Source of the DNA: Brugia malayi | Taxonomy: Eukaryota; Nematoda; Chromadorea; Rhabditida; Onchocercidae | Length of the DNA: 64,000 bases | Assembly: GCF_000002995.4 (NCBI RefSeq) | Contig: NW_025062476.1 | Location: 5,569,001-5,633,000 of the forward strand | Reading direction: 5' to 3' | In this document: positions 54,845-64,000 of the stretch, piece by piece | Numbering within the stretch: position 1 is the stretch's first letter | How the letters are laid out: each line of letters starts with the position of its first letter | The notes under the pieces: generated by a model | Told to the model about the DNA's origin: nothing | What the model saw: the letters and a program-made list of their open reading frames with translations, nothing else | The model's database searches: none | Program-made: the position numbers and the translations under genes

Positions 54845-57834
54845 TCAGTTACGAGCTAGTTCCGGCACAAGTACTTTTATTCTTTCTGGAATGCAGTCCA
54901 CGAATTCCTACAAGTTTAGTATATAATAATCTGAACTGGAACTTCATTTTGAGAATTGAACTTGAAAAACTTGAAATGGAAATTGAAAACTTGAGCTACT
55001 TCGAACTTTGAAAGATAATAAAACTATACAAGTAATATATAAAATAAAACGAACCTGATGATTTATCCAATGTGCTGTTGCTAGCACGCCACTATTGTTC
55101 GGTATTTGCGCATCTGCACCATAATATAAATCATTTCCTGAGATATCAGTAAGTTTGCCACCTAAAGAATCGCATATCGATTTTATTTAAAGTTTTACGA
55201 ATTTCTACCAAGCAGCTTAATTCCAACACAGAGAGTTATTTAACCTAACATTTTCATTTTAAAAAAAGGAAGCAATAAACCTGATGCAGTAATTATTGCT
55301 TCTGGAGCACACGTATCCCATTTTTTACAACCAGGACTAGGAAAAACATAAGCAGCAGCACCTTCTAAACATTTTAAGACCTAAAAAAATATCAACTTTG
55401 ACATCATAGGAAAACAATCACTATTAATTTTGGTGAATATCATTACTGATTTTCCCACAAAAAAATATCAGCAGAGGTAATGGAAAAAGTACATATATCT
55501 TGCAATGCAGGTTACCCACTGGATAAACTTCACTTTCAACAAAGATAGGCTCCTCTACTGTGAAGTGTATAATAACAAAGTCTAGATTAGGCATAACAGA
55601 AATATTATAATTACGCTGAAAGGATATGAATTATCTGAATAACGTGCCTTAAACCCGGCTCCACCAACAAATTCAACATCGTTAATTAAATTTTTTTCCT
55701 TCAAGATATTTAGTGTGTCATGAATATGAACAGTGGAATGACTTCGTGTTGTAACAGCATATCGTTGTGAATTGCCTGTAATAAAGGAATTATAGTGGAA
55801 AATACAATGTATTAAAGAGCAACTTGAAAACTGTATATTTTACTAGACAACTAAAGAAACGCCAAAAAATATATTACGAAACGAAATGAAATAAGAATTA
55901 AGTTATGTCACAACAAAAGAAGCTATTCTTTATACAAAAATTTTCTAAGAATTTCAGCTATAAAATTTTGCACATATTTTTGGAAGTGGTAGAACTATTT
56001 TAAATAGCACTTTTTACAATTTCCACGCCATGAACGCCTGTTTCTTTAATTGCCCAAACTGTACGGCCTACCGCACTGGTTCCCCAAAAAGGCTGATGTA
56101 TAACACCAGCCACTGGCCGTCCTTGATATGATATGCCAATAAGTACGGTCACTTCTTGCTGTTGAGCTGCAAAATGAACACAATGTTTCCATATCATCTG
56201 ACATGATACAATTTTCTTTTAGCTTTCCAGTCATCAAACCAATACAAAAATAAGACTAAATGAATGAGGATGCAAGCAAGATTTTTTTTTTTGAATAATG
56301 AAAAAAAATTATACATTTGGCAGTGGAAATAAAACCTACATATATTGCCCTCAGCTGCAACTAATTCATAGGTTCCATCCAAAGGATCCACCCAAACAAC
56401 TACCTACAAAATTGCTATGGTTGGAACAAAAACTGTACCGAAAAACATCCACGCAAATAAAACTAAACGCAATTCGATTCAATTTTTTTCTGCATGAAAC
56501 ATTATGGCGAATATACTACTGACATAATATTTAAAATAAAACTTCAAAATAGTGATATCACAAAACACACATCATCCGACGTTATCTGGCGCACTTCATC
56601 ACTGCACTTACTGTCATGCACCAAAACGCTGGAATCAAAATTATTTACCACACTCGTTCCCATCGGTTCAGTGTTCTGTAAAGTAGGCAACAATCCAAAA
56701 GAATTACCTTAATGTTTTTGATTTCAGTGATCTTCACGTCATCAGAGATATCGAGACCGCTTAAAAGATCAGTGTAATTTGAGTTACTGCAGGCCCCATC
56801 TCATTTCATTAATTTATAATTCTATATTTTTTGTTCAGCATTCAGCTAAAAGCGGAACCTGGGCAAGAGACAAATCACATAAATTATCTTTGCTGATTTT
56901 CTTTTTTTTTTTTTTTTTTTTTTTTGTTTTAATATCTGTTTTGCTAAAGAGAATTTGGATGCAGAGATTCATATGTGTAAAAACATAAATTCTCGTTCAA
57001 GAGTGAGGTATGTCCGGCAAGAGATCTTTTTCTGCCTAGGGAAATTTTTTTTTTTTTTCGGAGAAATGAAAGGCAATAAAAATTGCTATCAAGATGAGCA
57101 ATTAAACATAAAAATATGAAGCTGAAACTGACTGCTTACCTCTTCACCAATAACTTTTAGATTATTCCCAAAATGCTTGTGTAATGATGAAATAATACAA
57201 TCTTCCGCAGCAATATCCGCATCTGTGTATAAATCTCGTAAATTAACAGGTCCTTTATAATATGATTTACCAGTGCCACTGAAAGCCCATTCCTACAAAT
57301 AAAATGTTTATCTCCTACATGATTCTCTTCAGTTACTGCTAAAAAGTACCTATCAGTGATAAAAAGGTAAACTGCTGATGGCACAACTCGCAAAAAATAA
57401 CTCTAATAACGTGTCTTTAAATGTCATTGGAATTTTCAATGAATTAAACCTAATTAATGTTATGTAATGTGATTATGTCAAGAGTCGCAGAATTGAAAAG
57501 CACAAATTCTCGACAATAATATATGTCAAACAAATCCATTACGATCTACAAATTGACAAAAAAACAGCATGAATAAAAGCTGTAGCAGAAGATTGGGCAA
57601 ATCTCTTTAAAAAAAAAAAAACCATAGAAAGCTATTTATGTCAAAAGTGGCAAAAGTTGATATGAATTAACGTGAAAGGCAGAAATCTGGCAGAATTCTA
57701 TTGGCAAAGCTAACCTTGATAATATTGCCGGCTCGCTGAGCAACACTTACTGACAATGCAACTAACTGAGTTATAAAACACGAATTCTTGAACATTTCTT
57801 GCTTCCCTTTCAAATCCATGACATTACTTGCCAT
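54845..57834 (-). CDS. bpnt1: 3'(2'),5'-bisphosphate nucleotidase, BPNT1 type
   Basis: Nine exons: 57715-57834, 57140-57292, 56708-56786, 56340-56403, 56011-56166, 55648-55775, 55281-55380, 55055-55161, 54845-54907; about 322 aa (human BPNT1 308). The start is [10 protein letters not shown] at 57834. The metal-dependent phosphatase signature is complete: [23 protein letters not shown], then [55 protein letters not shown], and a C-terminus [15 protein letters not shown]. It removes the 3'-phosphate from PAP/PAPS in the cytosol, is Mg2+-dependent, and family members are Li+-sensitive. Intron 6 begins with GC (AAG|GCACGT), the only way to keep frame. The joint of exons 2 and 3 is one base out of phase as drawn: either a short exon between 56787 and 57139 was missed, or there is a sequence error or real lesion. 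Confidence 0.88.
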
Positions 57835-59546
57835 GTGAGGGAATTCTAGATCACTGATAAAGAAGTACAAAATTGAGGTTAAGAAACACGGAATATGAAA
57901 GATAAAAGACAAGGAAGGTAACTCCGAATCTTGTTCCTCACAAACCACCGCTAACGTTAAGATACGCTTTTCGATAACTGTGACCGAGACCTCAAATCAA
58001 TGAACCGTAAACTACGGCACGGTCCACTGTATTCTATCGCAACGGAGTAGTAGTGTGGGACAGGCGAATGTTTCTAGTGATTAATTAGCAAAATAAGTGA
58101 GCCTACCCTAAACCTCCGAAAGTCTTCAAATGATTCTGTTTTTCTTCTATTTTTAGGGAACATTTAGATTGTGGACAAAGCGTTAAACAGCATTATTATT
58201 TGTTTAAATTTACTAGTATTTCCTTTTCTGAATGACTTCTAGCTTTAACGTGTAAACAGTTGCAATGACTTATTTCGACGGAAGCAACCGATTATTACTT
58301 AGGAATAAGCCCACCTATTATTATCTAGAAATCGCTCAAAGCTGTAATTAATTTGCTTAGGTGTTCGGATTTTTCGGATCGTGCCTTTAGTGATACCAAA
58401 CAGACCTTTACGTTTTACATAATGGTTTGTTGGGTGTCACAAAAGCAGGATTTTTTCATTGTTTTTCCTTTAGACATTAAAGAATTACAATAAATCTCTA
58501 CTTTTTAGCATATCTTGCAAGAAACTCCGCTGTGAAATTATGTTATAAGCCTGGTAGATAAATTCCTTTTCCAGAAGTCATGAATTCGGAAGGGTGAAAT
58601 CTCACTCCAGTTTTCCATCGCTCCCTAAGAGAGTATATTATAAAAATCGATTGCTGGTTATTTCGAAGAATTTATAGTATGGAACACAAAAATATACTAG
58701 TGGCCGACATCGAATAACTTATTCCAGCTGATTTAACGAGATAAAGTTGCCACAGAAAGCCACTTTTCATCTACCGAATTCATCGTGCTCCTTATCGCTT
58801 TTTTCATGTCATCAAATTTGAATTTATCACAATTTATAGGTCGGTACTTCCCCTCCGAATCAAATTAGCTCTATATTGGAAATTTTGTTCCTTTCCTGAA
58901 GAATGTTATTTCTGATTTTTTTGGTGTCTCCGAACTTATAGTTCAATACTTTTATACTTTGTTTCAACTAGCATATGACTAATTTCTATACATTTTTGCA
59001 GTAAGCATTTCGAGCATATTACGAGAAAACTTTTGGATTCGAATTTTTTAAATCAAGTGCATAACCATCAAAAAATGAAAACTTTTCAAAAATGTCTTTT
59101 CAAAAAGATATTTTTTAAACAAATTAACATTTGTATACAGATTATGTAATCATTACAGTGAAAACTGCCTAAGATGCACACAGCTGTAAACCTATTTCTA
59201 TAAGAACAAAAAACCATGAATTTTTCAAAATCTTGCATACTTCCAAAAATAAATGGACCGGTCGATTCCTGAAGTATACTTTAACGAGTCAATAAACAAA
59301 TTGTGACTGAGGAGCATTAAAAGTATAATTAGATATCTTACAGCGATCTTTCGCATCATAAATGCTCGTGACACAGAAAAATTGCAATAATCTGGTGTCG
59401 CTAATAAGTATTACATAAATTTCTGATACATTAGGCTTCATTTTTTACTGCATTTCCAACTTTTGATTGCACAAATGAATTGTTTGTCCCACAAAATTTT
59501 AAATCAGTTGAGGTCATTTGAACTGGTTACTTATTAACTCACCATA
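57835..59546. other. Intergenic region, BPNT1-type promoter side
   Basis: No open frame of note and no family motif. The GC content rises slightly around 57950-58070 just upstream of the start. Confidence 0.4.
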
Positions 59547-60237
59547 GGCAAACTATCACACCTTATTTTCCAGACGGTCATTAGCGAAGTACTGCAATCG
59601 CCAACACAATTCATTGAGAGACGGACACTATTAGCCTTAAAAATATTTCTGCCAAAAACATTCGCAAAATTCTTATAGAATAAATAGTTTCTCAGGTTGT
59701 TTAAAACTTCAACTGATAAAAAACCTTTATTTAGTATGAATAATGGATGAAGGATTATTTCTATCTCCAAAATCTGTCCCATTCTCCAAAAAGAAGTACG
59801 AATATCAGTTTTAGTGTCTTGACTACAATATTTCATAATTATAAAATGAACCTCAATCGATTCAAAAGTATTGAAACACGCTTTTATCCCATGAATGCTT
59901 TTTGAAAGAAAAGATTTGTACGAAGTACCTGGTATATAATGTACCAACCCTTCATCATTTTTTCTCCAGAAAGAAGCAAGATTGAAATTACAGCAACAAA
60001 AGTAAGAAGTTTTTCTATTAGTGATCTTCGTAGCTTACATAACTGAAATTTGGAAAAATGCTCAAGAACCGTAATGGATAGATTATCGAGCAAAATACTA
60101 ACGTTACAGTGAACTGAAACTGTTATCAGCATTAGAAAATAGTAAAAACAATAAGACCAACCTTTGCCTACATCTCTTTCTAAACACTTCCTTTTTCGCA
60201 TATTTCGCTCTTTTTTAAGTTCATCCACACTTAGCAT
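59547..60237 (-). CDS. Candidate gene fragment of unknown family
   Basis: A 137-codon frame (59534-59947) is longer than expected by chance and ends at a strong donor (ATG|GTGAGT at 59546). It includes ILEIEIILHPLFILNKGF, LRNYLFYKNFANVFGRNI and NCVGDCSTSLMTVWKIRC. Upstream, an ATG at 60237 starts MLSVDELKKERNMRKRKCLE. A piece with LCKLRRSLIEKLLTFVAVIS follows a TTTTCAG acceptor near 60043 and ends at a CAG|GTACTT donor near 59929. One in-phase path uses a GAT|GTAGGC donor for the first exon and acceptor ATTGAG near 59853 for the last. No downstream partner exon was found. May be real, a pseudogene or chance. Confidence 0.35.
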
Positions 60238-60734
60238 AGTTTAATCTTTCACACATAAGATTCATCTCATCATTCGATACCCCAAGGTTTAGCTTGACTA
60301 CATCAAACAAAAAAGACTGATAAAGGATTTGGTAACAAAAAATTTATAACAAAACAACTAGTCCTTCTAGTTAATATTAACGTCAGACAGCTATACCTAT
60401 CTGCATATGGCGCAATAACGAACATAATCTACTGAAACCGTCACTCGAAATGGTCTGTGCACGATTCTAAACTACAAATTTAGTTTTCATTACTTAAATA
60501 AGCTACACTTATTACACGTCGGTATTTAATACGACACATAAAATAAAATCACAAAAAAGCCTTAACATAAACATTACAGAATGTCACCAAAATGAGGCTT
60601 ATTAAAGTAGTTATTACAATGTAATTTATGGAAGAAACAAATGTCATCCTTCTCTTTAATGTTGATAGTTGCCCATTAATGAGTAACAGAAATGCAGAAT
60701 TTGTAAAAGAGTAAAATTTAATTCAACTAATAAT

Positions 60735-60808
60735 TTATTTCCTTAACTTCTCAGTTTCATTCCTGCCATGGTAAATATCTGGCACATGAATAATATCGGC
60801 CGGGTTCG
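60735..60808 (-). CDS. Candidate terminal exon, unidentified gene
   Basis: After a good acceptor (TTGTTTCAG) the frame reads NPADIIHVPDIYHGRNETEK, LRK and TAA. It would need a phase-1 donor upstream. The protein-like composition and clean acceptor suggest a real last exon, but no upstream exon can be assigned; the stop-bearing exon of the neighbour at 62322 is not in matching phase. Confidence 0.35.
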
Positions 60809-62321
60809 CTGAAACAAAATAACGAACAGAAAATGCATCCTGAAAACTACTGAGATAATAAATTAGCATGCTGAATTTGTGAAAAAAAATTTTTAGAAGG
60901 CTTAAAGGTGATTTTAATCTTTATTCTCTTTACTCCATACTCCGTAATTATGCACTAGATCTTTACAGACTAAATGAAAACTACGTTGCATCTAAAAAAT
61001 GAGAGCATGACAGGACAACTATGACTTTTCCGGATTGCTACGTTCGTTATTGCTCGAAGTAAGAATAGGCATGAGCAATTTTGACAATAAATTGCCAAAT
61101 CTTTGTTGCTGTTCACATTCCTATAGAAACTGCATGCAAATGATAAGCAAATAACTCAAAGCAAATCAAGTTTAATTCTTCGCCTATAAAACATGATACA
61201 TCATGAATGCAGCAGCATGAGTGTAAGGTATAAACCTGGAAACTTGTACAGTTAAGGCAAATAACTCGGAAACACATATCTCAAAAATCTAAGCTAAGGA
61301 GAAAAGGAATTATCAAGAAACCAGACTTCCCCCAGCACAACAATGAATTCTTGTCATTCAGACAAAACAAAAATAGAAATACAAGTCAGGCGTAATGTGG
61401 CTTTCCATTCAGTGACGAGATTCTGTATTGCTAATATAGCACTCAATCTAAAAAACTGAAATCATAATAATGATTTGAAAACAATAATGTAAAAAATAAC
61501 TGGGAAAAGAAATAACCTAAGTTCAGTAGGGTTTTATGCTATCAAAATTCATTCTTCAAAACAAGCAAATTGCGTAAAATACATTACACAAAAAACACTA
61601 GATAAATATCTCAAACAGCGTCCAACTAAAATAAAAAAAAAAGGAATTTAAATTAGAATAGCCAGCTTTTATGCAGTATAAGTTATTCTCCACGAGTTAA
61701 CACCAGTCCGTGACTGAAATCTCGTGCACATAAAAGCATATGCTTGAATATCTAAGGAAATATATTTCTGAAGAACTTCCAAATATTTAGTGAAATGGTT
61801 GAAGAATTTGTCAAGTTTTTCGACAGATTTACTGAACGAAGGCAAAGTAGCAGCCACAGTATATATGATATCGTTACAAACCAATGTATTGTTGCATTCC
61901 TAGTTCCTTTTGATTTATGATATTCTTTGATGAAAAGTGATATGGTATGAGATACCAAGATTCACTGCATATTACACACTGTAATGTCCCCTCATTTGAA
62001 AATGTTTCATTTGCTCAAAATAATATAGGACAAATAGTGGAATAACCATTAATGCTTTACATACTTCTGACATACATCTCATATTTTTCGCATCTTTTAT
62101 ATACTTCTCATTTTTTGAATGTGGATCTTAGTGAATTATGATGCAAAAAAACCTTGAAACTTATAAAAGGATTGATGATAAAGGAGACCGTTTACAGCAC
62201 TGAGTTCGCTGCTATATTTTCTTCTCTATTGATAAGCAAAGAACTACAGCTAGAGAAAACGGCAATTATTGCAACTCTGATTAAAATTAACTTGTAATAC
62301 AAAGTAAACAAATATTGAATT
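60809..62321. other. Intergenic or 3' region, nothing recognised
   Basis: AT-rich sequence. Frames at 61669-61884 and 61752-61958 overlap each other in different frames and have no family motif. Confidence 0.35.
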
Positions 62322-64000
62322 TTATTCAGAATGAGATGATGAACTAGATGATTTCGAGCATTTCCGAGATTTTTTCCGAAGAGATTCACCATCACTACTG
62401 TTGCTTCGTTTCGATTCTTGTTGTTCATCTCTGAAAATTATGAATGGTATAGTAAAAATTAAGTTTACAACCGGAATTACTAAATCTAAAAACGGAAACT
62501 CCAATAGAAAAAAATCTGAAAACATGTTAGCTTGGCAAGGAGTAGCAATAGTTTAAACTCCAGTACGTGAGCGAAAACTCACCAGTAGACATGAATTGAG
62601 TAGTAAAAAACACCTAAGATAAAACAAACAATTCTTTAAAAAAAATAAGATGATCCCCAGCTTCGTGACCATGCTTCTGGAATCTCTCTTTCAACAAACA
62701 AAGAGGAAAAAACAGTACCTTTCCCTATCCGTATCGATTATCTCAACATCCATGCTTTCTTTTCTCGGTCCATTACGTGCCAAAACTTTTTCCATCAGTC
62801 TTTCCCTCATAGCGGTTTCATCTGAAGCTGTTATCTGTTCTGGGTGATCTACTTCCATGCTTTCGCCCTAGAAAAATTTTAAATCATATTAAGAAAAAAG
62901 CTACATTCCATCTAAAAAAAGCTTACTTCACTCTGAGGTCTTCGTAAGACAATTCCGCACGAAAATACAGTTAATCAGACCTATTCTGCAAACTAAATAA
63001 ACGTATCTTAAACGCAAAATCTTTATTCTAAAAGATCTATATAACTAACAGCAGAAGCAGTCTACATCGGACAACCATAACATACTATTAGGCTTAAAAA
63101 TCCTTGAGATATAAGAGAAATATATCTTCTGATTAAACTAACATGTTCGATCTGCAGTTTCACTTCAGCTTTAATTGAACTACTCTTGCTGTCAGTTTTT
63201 CGACTACTCCTTTCACGTTCTTTCTCTTTGCGCGAACTTTTCTTCCCCTTATCATGATCCTTTTCTTCTTTCTTATCACTTTTTTCACTTCGATTAGTTT
63301 TTTCCTTATCTCTTCGACTGTTACTTTCACGATCCTTTTCCTTCCTATCCTGAAAAAGGAAATTGAAGTATTAAAAAACACCCCTTTTTATAAGACTTCA
63401 AGAACTTATTTCTAATCTTCTTTGATATAAATCGCAAAAGTATAAACCTTATCCTTATCACGTTCACGTCTGTCATCCTTCTTGTGCGGTGTGCGACTTT
63501 TACTTCGTTTTCGTTCCTTCTTCTCTCTTTCTTTCTCGCGTCGTTCCTATAAAGTCACCCATGCCAACATTTCATATATTTACAATTGTATAATTGTATA
63601 ACAAAGTTTTTTTTTGAAATGACTTCACCTTTTCTTTATCTTTCTCTTTCCTATCTTTTGAACGTGAAAGTCTTCGATGACGAGAATGAGAACGTCTACG
63701 ATGTTCGCTATAATAAATACAGAAAGGTTATAAACTTCAGACGTTCAACTGGTTTCAATCTTTAAACAATATAATTAAGAAATCACTGTTTTAACTCAAT
63801 TCCTTGTTATCTGAATTTAAGAAATTGTTATCTGCGAGGTCCATATAAATAGTACAAACAAAAAATAAACGTCAAGGAGAAACAAAAATCAAACTTCTTT
63901 GCATTACGTCGATCTTTAGACCTTCTTCGTATAAATTTTCTAGTATTTTGCATTACAGATTAACAAAAGAAGACAAGAAAAAAAAAAATACCGCGATCTA
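62322..64000 (-). CDS. Arg/Ser/Lys/Glu-rich nuclear protein, C-terminal part (SR-like)
   Basis: Six exons in phase: 63992-64000 (continues off the edge), 63629-63707, 63448-63546, 63143-63349, 62719-62867, 62322-62430. The visible 220 residues start RSREHRRRSHSRHRRLSRSK, pass through long runs of Arg/Lys/Glu/Asp (ERREKEREKKERKRSKS, DKKEEKDHDKGKKSSRKEK), then a less biased helix (DETAMRERLMEKVLARNG) and an acidic piece (ESMDVEIIDTDRER), and end KSRKCSKSSSSSSHSE. Such RS/RE/KE repeats are usual in pre-mRNA splicing and other nuclear speckle proteins. The RNA-binding, helicase, kinase or cyclophilin domain that would identify it must lie to the right of the window. Low-complexity charged sequence makes family naming unsafe. 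Confidence 0.75.

Overview
The window is AT-rich eukaryotic DNA with short spliced exons, and it reads as a filarial nematode (Onchocercidae) chromosome. Reasons: nematode-type 5.8S, 18S and 28S rRNA pieces with AT-rich ITS spacers, intron and exon sizes typical of nematodes, fossils of a BEL/Pao retrotransposon, and animal-type gene families. No bacterial features, tRNA genes or CRISPR arrays were found. Gene models were built by hand from splice sites, reading phase and remembered protein-family features, so exon edges are predictions.

Layout. 0-9.4 kb: the 3' end of an unrecognised gene, a 2.9-kb spacer with CA/TA microsatellites, then an intact 12-exon BTBD10/KCTD20-type BTB gene (+). 9.4-23 kb: a region of broken genes: a cyclophilin fragment (-), unidentified exon fragments, a decayed P4-ATPase flippase (+), a frameshifted EDC4 C-terminus (+), a fold-back element filled with pyrimidine-rich DNA, and a rearranged rDNA fragment. 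23.0-29.4 kb: a near-perfect 2.79-kb inverted repeat around a 0.8-kb spacer. 30.0-31.7 kb: a Thr/Ser-rich mucin-like coding repeat made of 48-bp units. 33.9-37.8 kb: two small membrane-protein genes, one on each strand, neither recognised. 38.8-41.2 kb: a decayed BEL/Pao element (-). 41.9-64 kb: all genes on the minus strand: a CNNM/cyclin-M metal transporter, an unrecognised secreted 227-aa protein, a BPNT1-type bisphosphate nucleotidase, weak exon candidates, and an Arg/Ser/Lys/Glu-rich nuclear protein that runs off the right edge.

The intact genes have unrelated housekeeping or membrane roles and do not form a pathway. The most unusual block is 12.4-31.7 kb, where broken genes, rDNA, a fold-back element, a long inverted repeat and a coding minisatellite lie next to each other between intact genes. 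It looks like a site of repeated insertion, duplication and rearrangement.
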